Position numbers and translations under genes: made by a program. The notes under the pieces were generated by a model, which was not told the DNA's origin, made no database searches, and saw only the letters and a list, made by a program, of their open reading frames with translations. From contig NZ_SLXE01000012.1 in assembly GCF_004341385.1 (NCBI RefSeq), positions 11,576 through 75,575 of the forward strand: a stretch of DNA of 64,000 bases, in the 5' to 3' direction. Source of the DNA: Uruburuella suis (GTDB taxonomy: Bacteria > Pseudomonadota > Gammaproteobacteria > Burkholderiales > Neisseriaceae). Each line of letters starts with the position of its first letter. Positions within the stretch are counted from its first letter, which is position 1. This document shows, piece by piece, positions 8,193-17,648 of the stretch.

Positions 8193-8650
8193 GGTTTTTT
8201 CCTGTGGTCGGTTTTGGGTTTAAGTGCGGCAGCACGCGCGTTTGCGCACAGGCTGAGCTATTATCATCATGATGTTTTTAAACGGCATTACTTAAAAGAC
8301 ATCGGTGTCATTTGCATGCATCATAGCAGCCCTGTGCCATAAGTCAATCACTTGAAATGGCTGAAACACCCTGCCGTTGCGCTTGCTTGATGTAGCGCAA
8401 GGTTTGTTATGCATGTGTTAACAAAAGAAACCGTCTGAACATTTTCAGACGGCCTTTGTGCACACCTTATGATTTCATTGCTGATGCCCACCAAAAAACG
8501 AGCCGCGTTGGTTTGCTTGGTAAGCGTGCTTTTCGAATGAATGCAATTCACCCGAGCCCACATCATGTCGTCTGAAACATTCAAACCAGCTTGCCGCAGC
8601 GCACCGCTTTATGCTACCTTTTTCAGCCTACGCATCCACAAAGAAAACCC
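8193..8650. other. Divergent intergenic region with an internal DUS hairpin (8427-8457)
   Basis: 458 bp separate gtfA (leftward) from the flavin oxidoreductase gene (rightward). I see no convincing gene. A DUS pair (ACCGTCTGAA / TTCAGACGGC) forms a terminator-like hairpin at 8427-8457, odd between diverging genes, and a variant uptake sequence ATGTCGTCTGAA lies at about 8565. The rest probably holds the two promoters. Confidence 0.5.
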
Positions 8651-9709
8651 ATGAACCCCACCGCAAACCTGTTGCAGCTGCTCGGCTGCCGCCTGCCCGT
8701 GATTCAAGCGCCGATGGCCGGCGTGCAAGGTAGCCGGCTCGCTCTTGCCGCCTGCCGCGCCGGCGCACTCGGCTCGTTGCCGGCCGCCATGCTCACACCC
8801 GAAAAACTCTGCGCCGAGCTCGATGCCCTTCAAGCCGGCACTGATCAGCCTTACAACGTCAACTTTTTTGCCCACCGCCAGCCCGCGCCCGATGCGGCGC
8901 AACAAGCGCGCTGGTTGCAGGCATTGATGCCGTTTTACCGCGAATTCGGCCTCAGCGAACACGATATCGCCACCGGCGGCGGCCGACAGCCATTTAGCCG
9001 CGAGCAGGCCGATATCGTGGCAGCCTACCGCATTCCCGTGGTGAGCTTTCATTTCGGCCTGCCCGAACCTCAGCTGCTCGAGCAGGTGAAAGCCGCCGGC
9101 AGCGTGGTGATGTCCAGCGCCACCACCGTGGCCGAAGCGCGCTGGCTCGAAGAGCATGGTGCCGACATCATCATCGCCCAAGGCCTCGAAGCCGGCGGCC
9201 ACCGCGGCATGTTTCTCAACCGCGATTTAAACACCCAAGCGGGCACATTCAGCCTGCTGCCGCAAATTTGCGCCGCCGTGCGCGTGCCGGTGGTGGCCAC
9301 CGGCGGCGTCAGCAACGCCGCCACCGCGCACGCCGCGCGCCAATTGGGCGCCGCCGGCATCCAAATCGGCACCGCGCTGATGCTCGCCGACGAAGCCGAC
9401 ACCTCCGCCCTGCACCGCGCCGCCCTGCAAAGCCCGCGCGCCGAACACACTGCGCTCACCAATCTTTTCAGCGGCGGCTATGCGCGCGGCATCGTCAACC
9501 GCTTTATGCGCGAAGCCGGCCCCATCAGCGCCGCCGCCCCGCCCTTTCCGCTGGCCCAAGCCGCTTCAGCGCCATTGAAAGCCGCCGCCGAAGCGCAAGG
9601 CTCGGATGAATTTTCATCGTTGTGGGCCGGCCAAAACGCCCCCTTGGCACAAAGCGGCAGCACAGCCAACATTATTGAGCAGCTCGCAGCAGGCTTTGCC
9701 GCGCCATAA
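8651..9709 (+). CDS. NAD(P)H-dependent flavin oxidoreductase / nitronate monooxygenase family
   Basis: A 352-residue TIM-barrel FMN enzyme of the 2-nitropropane dioxygenase family. It starts with the substrate-side motif RLPVIQAPMAGVQG. The proposed catalytic His is in AQGLEAGGHRGMF, and the FMN phosphate-binding loop is VPVVATGGVSNAATAHAARQ followed by AAGIQIGTALM. Such enzymes oxidise alkyl nitronates or reduce quinones at the expense of NAD(P)H. The chosen ATG (8651) gives the family N-terminus; a longer frame from 8591 has no support. It is monocistronic, followed by the tRNA-Glu promoter. Confidence 0.88.
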   Translation: MNPTANLLQLLGCRLPVIQAPMAGVQGSRLALAACRAGALGSLPAAMLTPEKLCAELDALQAGTDQPYNVNFFAHRQPAPDAAQQARWLQALMPFYREFGLSEHDIATGGGRQPFSREQADIVAAYRIPVVSFHFGLPEPQLLEQVKAAGSVVMSSATTVAEARWLEEHGADIIIAQGLEAGGHRGMFLNRDLNTQAGTFSLLPQICAAVRVPVVATGGVSNAATAHAARQLGAAGIQIGTALMLADEADTSALHRAALQSPRAEHTALTNLFSGGYARGIVNRFMREAGPISAAAPPFPLAQAASAPLKAAAEAQGSDEFSSLWAGQNAPLAQSGSTANIIEQLAAGFAAP

Positions 9710-9771
9710 ACCAAACCGACTCAAACCGCACCGCACCCGACTATTGCCGCACTATTCCTCCCGCCGCCACA

Positions 9772-9800
9772 TTGACAATAACAGGCGCTTTCGTTATAGT
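9772..9800 (+). promoter_or_regulatory. Sigma-70 promoter of tRNA-Glu
   Basis: TTGACA at 9772-9777, a 17-bp spacer and TATAGT at 9795-9800, ending 15 nt before the tRNA. A near-consensus promoter as expected for a stable RNA. Confidence 0.85.
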
Positions 9801-9815
9801 TCGCGATTCGGTTAC

Positions 9816-9891
9816 GCGCCCATCGTCTAGAGGCCTAGGACACTGCCCTTTCACGGCGGCAACCGGGGTTCGAATCCCCGTGGGCGTGCCA
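9816..9891 (+). tRNA. tRNA-Glu (UUC anticodon)
   Basis: A 76-nt cloverleaf: acceptor GCGCCCA/TGGGCGT (first pair G-U), D arm with CTAGAGGCCTAG, anticodon loop CTTTCAC with TTC, T arm CGGGGTTCGAATCCCCG, discriminator G and encoded CCA at the 3' end. It decodes GAA/GAG. The following few bases contain an AAGCGTTTTT repeat pair (aaacgctttttacgctgtgtaaaaagcgtttttgc) that looks like an intrinsic terminator at about 9899-9931. Confidence 0.96.
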
Positions 9892-10016
9892 ACTTGCCAA
9901 ACGCTTTTTACGCTGTGTAAAAAGCGTTTTTGCTTATGCAAGTTGCTGTTTCAAACGGCCATGTTCTTCACTTTGGCGCTATAATCCTACTGTTTTATCT
10001 TGAAAAGAGACGCATC

Positions 10017-10841
10017 ATGCCGCATGTTTTGGTTTTGCAACACCCTGATATTGCTTCTTGCGATTTGTCTGATTTCCCCAAGCTTGTCCCTTATTCCGAG
10101 CGCGTGGTGCGCATTGATGTGCCGGCAGGATTTGTGCTACCCGAGGCAGCCAAGGCCATTTTGGCACGCCAGCAGATTGATTATGCGCTCTTGCCCGACC
10201 AATCGTTTGCCGATTTGGGGTTGATTGTGAGCGATATGGATTCCACGCTGATTACCATTGAATGTGTGGATGAAATTGCCGCCGGCGTGGGCTTGAAAGC
10301 GGAAGTGGCCGAGATTACCGAGCGTTCGATGCGCGGCGAATTGGATTTCGAACAGTCGCTGCGCCAGCGCGTGGCTTTGCTCAAAGGTTTGCCTGAAGAG
10401 GTGTTGCAGAATGTGTATGACAACGTGCTTTCACTCTCACCCGGCGCGGAATATCTGCTGGCCGAATGCAAGCGCCATGATGTGAAATTTATGTTGGTGT
10501 CGGGCGGTTTCACCTTTTTCACCGAACGTTTGCAGCAGCAATTGGGGCTGGATTATGCGTTTGCCAATGTGTTGGAAATCGAAGGCGGCGTGCTCACCGG
10601 CCGCTTGACAGGCCGCATTATCGATGCCCAAGCCAAGGCCGATTTATTGCTGCAACACCGCCACATGCTGGGCTTGCAGCCGCAGCAAGTGCTGGCCATG
10701 GGCGATGGTGCCAACGATATTCCGATGTTGCGCGCCGCCGGCATAGGCGTGGCTTATCGCGCCAAACCCAAGACGCAGGCTGCGGCCGATGTGTGCATTC
10801 AGTTTGGCGGGCTGGAAGCCGTGCGCGGCTGCTTTCGCTGA
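10017..10841 (+). CDS. serB: Phosphoserine phosphatase
   Basis: A 274-residue HAD-family enzyme that makes L-serine from phosphoserine. Motif I is VSDMDSTLI (nucleophile Asp73, acid Asp75), motif II is the Ser in MLVSGGFTFF, the cap residues lie in IECVDEIAAGVG, and motif III/IV is MGDGANDIPMLRAAGIGVAYRAKP. The 70-residue N-terminal part is shorter than the tandem ACT region of some homologues. ATG 10017 is preferred to upstream starts that overlap the tRNA terminator. Monocistronic, ending in a DUS terminator. Confidence 0.95.
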   Translation: MPHVLVLQHPDIASCDLSDFPKLVPYSERVVRIDVPAGFVLPEAAKAILARQQIDYALLPDQSFADLGLIVSDMDSTLITIECVDEIAAGVGLKAEVAEITERSMRGELDFEQSLRQRVALLKGLPEEVLQNVYDNVLSLSPGAEYLLAECKRHDVKFMLVSGGFTFFTERLQQQLGLDYAFANVLEIEGGVLTGRLTGRIIDAQAKADLLLQHRHMLGLQPQQVLAMGDGANDIPMLRAAGIGVAYRAKPKTQAAADVCIQFGGLEAVRGCFR

Positions 10842-10870
10842 GCATCGGCGGATTAAATCAAACCTTATCA

Positions 10871-10904
10871 AACAGGCCGTCTGAAGCTTCAGACGGCCTG
10901 TTTT
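10871..10904. terminator. Bidirectional DUS-pair terminator
   Basis: AACAGGCCGTCTGAAGC and its complement form a perfect hairpin with flanking A and T runs between the convergent serB and GST genes. Confidence 0.88.
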
Positions 10905-10920
10905 GGTGCATTCAAACCAA

Positions 10921-11535
10921 TCACAGCAAACCTTGCTGCTTGAGCGCGGCCTGCACACCGGCATCGGCTTCTATGCGCTCGAAAAAGCCCGGCAATGCGC
11001 TCATGCCGCTCAAATCGAGCTTGAGCGCATATGCCCAGCGCAAAATCACATACAGATACACATCGGCAATGGTGCGTTCGCCGGTCAGATAATCTTGCGC
11101 GGCCAGCGCACGGTCGGTGCGCGCCAGCAGCGTGAGCGCTTGTGCGGTGGCAGCCTGGCGCACGGCGTTTTGCACGCTTTCATCTTCGGAAAAACGCGCC
11201 GCGCCGAAAATCAGGCTGAAGGCTTTGTGCAAATCGGCGTTTAAAAATGCCAGCCATTCGCGGGCGCGAGCCACGGCGCGGGCATCGCCGCTGCCGTAGA
11301 GCTTGGCCTGCGGATAAACATCGTTCAGGTAATCGAGAATCGCCACGTTTTGCGTGAGCGTCCAGCTGCCTTCTTGCAGCAGCGGCACTTGGCCGTTGGG
11401 GTTGAGGGCAAGATATTCGGGCGATTTGATGATGGTGTGGTCGACGGCTTGTGCGTCAAAATCCACACCGATCCATTCCAGCGCGGTGTGCGGCACCAAC
11501 GAGCAGGCGCCGGGCAGGTAATAGAGTTTCAACAT
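10921..11535 (-). CDS. Glutathione S-transferase (beta-class-like)
   Basis: A 204-residue protein with an N-terminal thioredoxin-like domain (MLKLYYLPGACSLVPHTALEW, active Cys11 as in bacterial beta-class GSTs; NPNGQVPLL with the cis-Pro; TQNVAILDYL) and a C-terminal helical domain (EWLAFLNADLHKAF; TIADVYLYVIL). It would conjugate glutathione to electrophiles in the cytosol. Monocistronic, with convergent serB downstream and uspA upstream on the same strand. Confidence 0.92.
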   Translation of the reverse strand: MLKLYYLPGACSLVPHTALEWIGVDFDAQAVDHTIIKSPEYLALNPNGQVPLLQEGSWTLTQNVAILDYLNDVYPQAKLYGSGDARAVARAREWLAFLNADLHKAFSLIFGAARFSEDESVQNAVRQAATAQALTLLARTDRALAAQDYLTGERTIADVYLYVILRWAYALKLDLSGMSALPGFFERIEADAGVQAALKQQGLL

Positions 11536-11640
11536 GGCGGTATCCTTTATTCAAGTATTCAAGCAGACAAACATGGTATCAGACGGCCTGCTTATCGTGT
11601 TATCAAGCAAGCCCCATTGAATGCTGTTCAGAAGCAAAAC

Positions 11641-11669
11641 AGGCCGTCTGAATCGCTTTCAGACGGCCT
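11641..11669. terminator. DUS-pair terminator downstream of uspA
   Basis: AGGCCGTCTGAA and its complement with a short loop, 29 nt past the leftward uspA stop, in front of the GST promoter. A single DUS also lies at about 11580. Confidence 0.75.
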
Positions 11670-11697
11670 CTGCTTTTTTCATAGCCCGAAATCGGGC

Positions 11698-12162
11698 TTA
11701 TTCATCTTCATCTTCGCTGCGGATTACCAGCAGCGGCAGATGGCTTTGGCGCATCACGGTTTCGGCAAAGCTGCCCATCAGCAAATGCATCAGGCCGGTG
11801 CGGCCGTGGGTGCCGAGCACAAGCAGATTGGCGCCTTGCTCATCGGCATAATCCACCAGCTCTTGCGCCATTTCGCGTGCGCCTTTGTTGGCCACCAGCA
11901 AATGCTTCTGCACATCGGCCACGCCTAAGTCTTGCGCGGTTTTCACGGCAAAATCCAGCACTTCGTTGCCCTGCGCCACGGCGGCGGCTTCATAGCTTTC
12001 GTGTTGCAGAAATTCCGGCGCCAGCGCCATATATTCGGCGGGATTGGCCACGTTCACCAGCGTAAGCTTGGCGTTGATTGCGCTGGCCAGATCGGCGGCG
12101 TGTTTGAGGGCATTGAGCGCAGTGGCGCTGCCGTCTACCGCAACAACTAAATGTTTGTACAT
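11698..12162 (-). CDS. uspA: Universal stress protein A family
   Basis: A 154-residue single UspA domain: N-terminal VVAVDGSATALNAL and the ATP-binding signature G-x2-G-x9-G-S in LGTHGRTGLMHLLMGSFAE. Such proteins bind ATP and aid survival under stress; dimers are usual. The acidic tail (RSEDEDE) is a local feature. An AAGGAGAAA-type ribosome site precedes the ATG. Confidence 0.92.
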   Translation of the reverse strand: MYKHLVVAVDGSATALNALKHAADLASAINAKLTLVNVANPAEYMALAPEFLQHESYEAAAVAQGNEVLDFAVKTAQDLGVADVQKHLLVANKGAREMAQELVDYADEQGANLLVLGTHGRTGLMHLLMGSFAETVMRQSHLPLLVIRSEDEDE

Positions 12163-12311
12163 ATTTTTCTCCTTATTGCTTGAATCAGAATGGGCGGCGG
12201 CTGCCGGCCTGTGTGGTGAAAGTGGGATTCGTTTCAGGCTTGCAGTATAATACGCGTTGGCCGATTTGCCACCCTTTTTTCATTTAATTTTGATTTATCA
12301 CAAGGCTTGTT

Positions 12312-13088
12312 ATGTCTGCACCTGTTTGCGCCCCCGGCCGCCGCTTCGGCGGCATCGCCCGTTTATATGGCAACGAAGCTTTGGCACGTTTTGCCGCGGC
12401 GCATGTGTGCGTGGTGGGCGTGGGCGGCGTGGGCTCGTGGGCTGTGGAAGCGCTGGCGCGCTCGGGCATCGGCCGTCTTACGCTGATTGATTTGGACAAT
12501 ATTGCCGAATCGAATGTCAACCGCCAGTTGCACGCGCTCACCGATGATTTCGGCAAGGCCAAAGTGGCGGCGCTGCACGAGCGCATTGTGCAGATCAACC
12601 CGGCTTGCGAAGTGGTGGAAATCGAAGATTTTGTGAGCGAAGAAAACCTGCCGGCGCTTTTCAGACGGCCTTTTGATTTTGTGATAGACGCCATCGACCA
12701 AGTGCGCGTGAAAGCGGCGATGGCCGATTATTTTGTGCGCCACAAGCAGCCTTTTGTGCTCAGCGGCGGCGCGGGCGGCCAGAAAAATCCGGCGCTGATT
12801 CAAAGCGCCGATTTGAGCCGCGTCACCCACGACCCTTTATTGGCCAACCTGCGCTACACCTTGCGCAAGCGCTATGGTTTCCCGCGCGACACCCAAGCGA
12901 AAATGCGCGTGCCCTGCGTGTATTCCACCGAAAACATCACCCCGCCGCAAGCCGGCGAGGCCTGCGAAACCGATGCCGCGCCGCAAGGTTTGTCGTGCGC
13001 AGGCTACGGCGCCAGCATGCTGGTAACGGCTTCATTCGGCCTGCATTGTGCGCAAGCGGCCATCGATCATATCGGCGGCCGGCCATGA
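12312..13088 (+). CDS. tcdA: tRNA threonylcarbamoyladenosine dehydratase
   Basis: A 258-residue E1-like (ThiF/MoeB fold) protein that makes cyclic t6A at position 37 of ANN-decoding tRNAs. The nucleotide loop is VCVVGVGGVGSWAVEALARS, followed by LTLIDLDNIAESNVNRQ. Cysteines in RVPCVYSTE and QGLSCAGYGAS fit the CsdL/TcdA group. The stop overlaps the scpA start (ATGA), which suggests translational coupling. Confidence 0.92.
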   Translation: MSAPVCAPGRRFGGIARLYGNEALARFAAAHVCVVGVGGVGSWAVEALARSGIGRLTLIDLDNIAESNVNRQLHALTDDFGKAKVAALHERIVQINPACEVVEIEDFVSEENLPALFRRPFDFVIDAIDQVRVKAAMADYFVRHKQPFVLSGGAGGQKNPALIQSADLSRVTHDPLLANLRYTLRKRYGFPRDTQAKMRVPCVYSTENITPPQAGEACETDAAPQGLSCAGYGASMLVTASFGLHCAQAAIDHIGGRP

Positions 13089-13951
13089 GCACCGCTGTCG
13101 AGCGTGCCGAAATCAGGCCGTCTGAACACGCATTGGCGTGGGTGTTCGGCCAGCCCGTTACCGATATGCCGCAAGATTTGTTTATCCCGCCCGATGCCTT
13201 GAAAGTGGTGTTACACAGCTTTCAGGGGCCGCTGGATTTGCTTTTGTATCTCATCCGCAAGCAAAACATCGATGTGCTCGATATTCCGATGATGAAAATC
13301 ACCGAGCAATATCTGCACTACATCGCACAGATGGACACGCACCAATTCGATCTTGCCGCCGAATATCTTTTGATGGCGGCGGTGCTCATCGAAATCAAAT
13401 CGCGGCTGTTGCTGCCGCAGCCTGAAAATATCGAAGAAGACGAAGCCGCCGACCCGCGCGCCGAATTGGTGCGCCGCCTCTTGGCTTATGAGCAGATGAA
13501 GCGCGCCGCCGCCGGCCTCGATGCGCTGCCGCGCGCCGGCCGCGATTTCGCCTGGGCTTATCTGCCGCTGGAAATCGCCGTGGAAGCGCGCCTGCCCGAT
13601 GTGCAGATTGCCGACCTCAGCCAAGCCTGGCTGGCGATTTTATCGCGCGCCAAACACACCCGCAGCCACGAAGTGGTGCGCGAAGCGCTATCGGTGCGCG
13701 CGCAGATGAGCGCCATTTTGCGCCGCCTGCGCGAGGGCGGCTGCCTGTTTCACCAATTATTCCGCCCCGAACAAGGCGTGGCTTTGGTGGTGGTGAACTT
13801 TATCGCGCTTTTGGAATTGGCCAAAGAAGGCTTGGTGCGCATCACCCAAGCCGAGGGCTTTGCCGAAATCGAAATCCACAGCCAAGACGGCGGCGCAGCG
13901 TGGCCGCTTTCAGACGGCACCGAAGCCGAAACCGAATCGCATCCAATCTGA
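13085..13951 (+). CDS. scpA: Segregation and condensation protein A (kleisin)
   Basis: A 288-residue kleisin of the SMC-ScpAB complex. Family blocks: HSFQGPLDLLLYLIRKQNIDVLDIPM, the helix LAAEYLLMAAVLIEIKSRLLLP, and the C-terminal winged helix around VVNFIALLELAKEGLVRITQ. It links SMC heads in chromosome segregation. ATG 13085 overlaps the tcdA stop. A DUS is read through in the N-terminal region (IRPSEH) and another in the C-terminal tail (LSDG), so uptake sequences are tolerated inside this coding frame. No scpB lies next to it. Confidence 0.92.
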   Translation: MSTAVERAEIRPSEHALAWVFGQPVTDMPQDLFIPPDALKVVLHSFQGPLDLLLYLIRKQNIDVLDIPMMKITEQYLHYIAQMDTHQFDLAAEYLLMAAVLIEIKSRLLLPQPENIEEDEAADPRAELVRRLLAYEQMKRAAAGLDALPRAGRDFAWAYLPLEIAVEARLPDVQIADLSQAWLAILSRAKHTRSHEVVREALSVRAQMSAILRRLREGGCLFHQLFRPEQGVALVVVNFIALLELAKEGLVRITQAEGFAEIEIHSQDGGAAWPLSDGTEAETESHPI

Positions 13952-14005
13952 AAATAAGGTAACGAAGCAACGCTTTCGCTTATTTTCGGTTGGCGATAAA
14001 AATAA

Positions 14006-14043
14006 GCCCGAGGCCGTCTGAAAGCTTTCAGACGGCCTCGGGC
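14006..14043. terminator. DUS-pair terminator downstream of scpA
   Basis: GCCCGAGGCCGTCTGAAA and its exact complement with a two-base loop: an 18-bp stem, extended beyond the DUS by GCCCG/CGGGC. Confidence 0.85.
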
Positions 14044-14076
14044 AACAACAAAACAACAATCTGCAAAGGAGCAGCC

Positions 14077-15003
14077 ATGCCGCAAAATCCGGCCGTTTAC
14101 CGGCATTTATCCGACCACTATCTGAGCCTGCCGCATTGCCGCGCCATCGATTTGCAGGCCGTGTGCACCGAACACGACCAACCCGTACTCAGCGTGGCCA
14201 ACCGCGCCGACTTGGCCGGCCGAGGCTCTGAGGGCACCATACACGGCGGTGTAATCACCGCGCTGGTGGACGTGGCCTCTGCCAGCGCCGTGGCCGCGCA
14301 CCTGCCCGATTACGAAGTGCTTGCCACACTCGATATGCGCATCGACTATATGCACCCCGCCCTCACCGACCGCGCCGTGCAGGCCAAATCCACCTGCTAC
14401 CGCTTGGCCGGCCAAGTGGCGTTTGTGCGCACGCTGTGTTATCAGGAAGGCCAAAGCGATCCCGTGGCGCTGGGCACCGCCACCTTTATGCGCACGCCGC
14501 TGGAAAATGCTGAAAAGCAGCAGCTGGCCGCCTTTTTGGCGCAACAGCAAAACAGCCCCGCGCCGTTTCCCCCGCCATCTGCCACCGGTGCCCATTTTCA
14601 TGCCGATGCCGAACTCATTGCAAAGAGCGCCACCCTGATGCCTTATGCCGCCTTTATCGGCCTGCAAACCGGCACCGACGCCGCCGGCCGCCTTTATGCC
14701 CTGCCTTACCGGCCCGATTTAATCGGCAATATATTCCTGCCCGCGCTGCACGGCGGCCTGATCGGCGGCTTTATGGAAAGCTGCGCCGCGCTTTATTTAT
14801 ACGAGCAAGCCGAGCTTAGCGAATTGCCGAAAATGATTGATTTCTCGCTCGACTATCTGCGCTCGGCCAAAGCCGACACCGCCTACGCCCGCTGCATTCT
14901 CACCCGCCAAGGCAGCCGCATCACCAACATCGCCGTCGAAGCTTGGCAGGCCGACGAAAGCAAACCTTTTGCCGTGGCACGCTGCCATTTCCAAATGCCG
15001 TAA
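14077..15003 (+). CDS. Tandem hotdog-fold acyl-CoA thioesterase (PaaI-like)
   Basis: A 308-residue protein made of two hotdog domains. The first (residues about 20-150) has the PaaI-type motif EGTIHGGVITALVDVASASA and DMRIDYMHPA. The second (about 190-305) repeats the pattern with FLPALHGGLIGGFMESCAALYL and IDFSLDYLRSA. The enzymes hydrolyse acyl-CoA thioesters in the cytosol; the substrate cannot be read from the sequence. Doubling within one chain mimics a dimer. AAAGGAG precedes ATG 14077. Monocistronic between two DUS terminators. Confidence 0.88.
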   Translation: MPQNPAVYRHLSDHYLSLPHCRAIDLQAVCTEHDQPVLSVANRADLAGRGSEGTIHGGVITALVDVASASAVAAHLPDYEVLATLDMRIDYMHPALTDRAVQAKSTCYRLAGQVAFVRTLCYQEGQSDPVALGTATFMRTPLENAEKQQLAAFLAQQQNSPAPFPPPSATGAHFHADAELIAKSATLMPYAAFIGLQTGTDAAGRLYALPYRPDLIGNIFLPALHGGLIGGFMESCAALYLYEQAELSELPKMIDFSLDYLRSAKADTAYARCILTRQGSRITNIAVEAWQADESKPFAVARCHFQMP

Positions 15004-15010
15004 TCAAGTA

Positions 15011-15052
15011 AATCAAGAGGCCGTCTGAAACCTTTCAGACGGCCTCTTGATT
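15011..15052. terminator. DUS-pair terminator with extended stem
   Basis: AATCAAGAGGCCGTCTGAAA and its complement flank a two-base loop, a 20-bp perfect stem after the thioesterase gene. Confidence 0.88.
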
Positions 15053-15141
15053 AAACCTTGCCTTTTGGTCATATCGCATACCCAAACAAGCCGAAACATG
15101 GTTTAATAGCCCATCACCAACCGACAAGAATCATTCTCATC

Positions 15142-16359
15142 ATGTCGCACACGCCCATTATCCATTCCCTGCTCGACACCGATTTATACAAATTCACCAT
15201 GCTGCAAGTGGTGCTGCACCAATTTCCACAAGCGCACGGCGTGTATGAATTCCGCTGCCGCAACAACGATGAAACCGTTTACCCGCTGGCCGACATCAAA
15301 GAAGAGCTCGAACGCGAGCTGGATGCTTTGTGCGAATTGAAGTTGGCGCAGGATGAATTGGCCTATCTGCGCAAAATGCGCTTTATCAAAAGCGATTTTG
15401 TGGATTATTTGGAATTGTTCCAGCTCAAGCGCCGCTTTATCAAAGTGCACACCGATGAGCACGGCCGCCTCAATATCAAAGTAGAAGGCCCGATTATTCA
15501 GGCGATGTTTTTTGAGATTTTCACGCTGGCAATTGTAAACGAGCTTTATTTCCGCCGCCTCGAAACCCCCGAAGTGCTCAAAGAAGGCCGCCGCCGCCTT
15601 GAGGCCAAAGTGGCGCTGCTCGAAGCGCTCGACAGCCGCCAAGACCCGCGCGAGCCGCCTTTTCTGATTTCCGATTTCGGCACCCGCCGCCGCTACACGC
15701 TGGCCTGGCAGGAGCATGTGGTGAAAACCCTGCACGAAGCCGTGCCCGATATTTTCCGCGGCACCAGCAATGTTTATCTGGCCAAAAAGCTCGGCATCAC
15801 CCCCATCGGCACCATGGCGCACGAATTTTTGCAGGCTTTTCAGGCGCTGGATGTGCGCTTGCGCGATTTCCAAAAAGCCGCGCTCGAAGCCTGGGTGCAC
15901 GAATACCGCGGCGACTTGGGCATCGCGCTCACCGATGTGGTGGGCATGGATGCTTTCTTGCGCGATTTCGACCTTTATTTCGCCAAACTCTTCGACGGCT
16001 TGCGCCACGACAGCGGCGACCCTTATGCCTGGGGCGACAAAGCCTACCGCCACTACAAAAAGCTGAAAATCGACAGCCGCACCAAAATGCTCACTTTCAG
16101 CGACAGCCTCACCATCGAAAAATCATGGGGCTTGCACGAATATTTCAAAAGCCGCTTCAAAACCAGCTTCGGCATCGGCACCAACCTCACCAACGACATG
16201 GGCCACACCCCGCTCAACATCGTGTTGAAACTCGTGGAATGCAACGGCCAATCAGTGGCCAAGCTCTCCGACAGCCCCGGCAAAACCATGACCGACAACG
16301 ACACCTTCTTGGCTTATCTGCGCCAAGTATTTGAAATCCCGGCGCCGAAAACCGAATAA
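15142..16359 (+). CDS. pncB: Nicotinate phosphoribosyltransferase
   Basis: A 405-residue enzyme of NAD salvage that joins nicotinate to PRPP with ATP hydrolysis. Family blocks: [20 protein letters not shown] at the start, [39 protein letters not shown] (the His of GTMAHE is the phosphorylated residue), [13 protein letters not shown] and [13 protein letters not shown] 15142 gives the known N-terminus; the frame open from 15058 is upstream leader. Single-gene unit. Confidence 0.95.
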   Translation: MSHTPIIHSLLDTDLYKFTMLQVVLHQFPQAHGVYEFRCRNNDETVYPLADIKEELERELDALCELKLAQDELAYLRKMRFIKSDFVDYLELFQLKRRFIKVHTDEHGRLNIKVEGPIIQAMFFEIFTLAIVNELYFRRLETPEVLKEGRRRLEAKVALLEALDSRQDPREPPFLISDFGTRRRYTLAWQEHVVKTLHEAVPDIFRGTSNVYLAKKLGITPIGTMAHEFLQAFQALDVRLRDFQKAALEAWVHEYRGDLGIALTDVVGMDAFLRDFDLYFAKLFDGLRHDSGDPYAWGDKAYRHYKKLKIDSRTKMLTFSDSLTIEKSWGLHEYFKSRFKTSFGIGTNLTNDMGHTPLNIVLKLVECNGQSVAKLSDSPGKTMTDNDTFLAYLRQVFEIPAPKTE

Positions 16360-16394
16360 TATCTGCTTGTTATCCAAACTTTTTTATCCAAACC

Positions 16395-16430
16395 AAACAG
16401 GCCGTCTGAAACCTTTCAGACGGCCTGTTT
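16395..16430. terminator. Bidirectional DUS-pair terminator
   Basis: AAACAGGCCGTCTGAAA and its complement around a two-base loop, between convergent pncB and the permease gene. Confidence 0.88.
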
Positions 16431-16445
16431 TCAATCTGCCAATCC

Positions 16446-17648
16446 TTACCAACCCGACGGCAGCAAGCTCATTTTCGCCAACACGGCATACACCGCGCTC
16501 GAGCTGTAGAGCAGGAAAATGGTGAGATAAATCAGCGGGTGCGTCATCCAGGCCGGGCAATGCCATTCGGGCGTTTTATTGCCGGTGCGGCGTGCGCCGC
16601 GCACAATCAGATAAGGCACGATGCTCAGCACCACGCCGCTGAACACGCCCACGAAATAAAGCGCATCCACAAAGCCCACCAAGCCGCTGTAAGCCAAGAT
16701 AAAGGGCGGTATCACCACCAACGCCACCACGCCTAAGCGCACGTTCATTTTGCTGTCGATGGGCAGGCTGAAGCGGTCGGCGATATTGCTCAAAAAGCTG
16801 CCGCCTATGCCCCAATAAGAAGTGAGCATCGCGCACAAGGCAAAGCTGTTGGCCATGAAAAACGCCCAGCTACCCAGCGCCGTGCCCCAGCTAATGGTGG
16901 CCACTTGGCTGATGTGGTCGAGGCCGTTGAGCGAAATCACCGACAAAGGCACCAACGCAATCAGCGCAAAAGTCACAAACATGCCGGTAATGATGGCACG
17001 CGGCAGCTTTTTGGGCGCATGCGACAAGCCGCGCGCCATTTCCGGCACGATATATTGGGCGCAATAAATAAACACCACCAAGTTAAACACCGGCACCATA
17101 TAAAGCCAGTTGCCATCGAGCAAATGGCTGAAATCGGTGGTGGGAAACACCAAAGTTGCGCCAATCAGCACGGCGAGCATGGCAATCATCAGCGAGGTAA
17201 TCACTTTTTCACTGCGCCCCAGCGCTTTCAGGCCCAGCACCAGAATCAGCGCGGCCGGAATAAAAAACAACACGCTGCCCAAACGCCGATCGATGCCGAA
17301 AAGCGCGTGCATCAAATCGCCGCTGCCGCTCATATAGGCAATCAGCGCGCCCAGCGCATTCACCGTCACCGATGCAAACATCAGCCACGAGCCGAAGCCG
17401 CCCACATAGCGGCGTGCCAGGCCGCTGAGCTGCTCGTGCTGGCGGGTGCGCAACGTGGCCTCGGCCACATAAAGCATGGTGATGGTGGTGATGATGCCCA
17501 CCACCACCAGCCAAAACAGCAAAGGCAGATAGCCCGCTTTTCGCGCCGCATACGACACCGACAAAATGCCCGCGCCGATATTGGTGCCCACAATCATAAA
17601 CACCCCTTCGGCAAAGGTGATTTTTTCTGCTTTTAATACGTCTGACAT
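16446..17648 (-). CDS. HAAAP/AA_trans-family amino acid permease
   Basis: A 400-residue inner-membrane protein of about eleven spans. The N-terminal signature FAEGVFMIVGTNIGAGILSV is typical of the hydroxy/aromatic amino acid permeases (Mtr, TyrP, SdaC relatives), followed by FNLVVFIYCAQYIVPEMARG. These import amino acids with protons or sodium. It follows gabD on the same strand after 327 bp, so GABA or a related amino acid is a possible substrate (inference from context only). AAAGGAG precedes the ATG. The leader has a perfect 16-bp tandem duplication. Confidence 0.85.
   Translation of the reverse strand: MSDVLKAEKITFAEGVFMIVGTNIGAGILSVSYAARKAGYLPLLFWLVVVGIITTITMLYVAEATLRTRQHEQLSGLARRYVGGFGSWLMFASVTVNALGALIAYMSGSGDLMHALFGIDRRLGSVLFFIPAALILVLGLKALGRSEKVITSLMIAMLAVLIGATLVFPTTDFSHLLDGNWLYMVPVFNLVVFIYCAQYIVPEMARGLSHAPKKLPRAIITGMFVTFALIALVPLSVISLNGLDHISQVATISWGTALGSWAFFMANSFALCAMLTSYWGIGGSFLSNIADRFSLPIDSKMNVRLGVVALVVIPPFILAYSGLVGFVDALYFVGVFSGVVLSIVPYLIVRGARRTGNKTPEWHCPAWMTHPLIYLTIFLLYSSSAVYAVLAKMSLLPSGW

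Noticed and set aside
8348..8584. Leftward 78-codon frame upstream of gtfA
   Set aside because: It reads through uptake sequences, lacks a ribosome site and has no recognisable motif.
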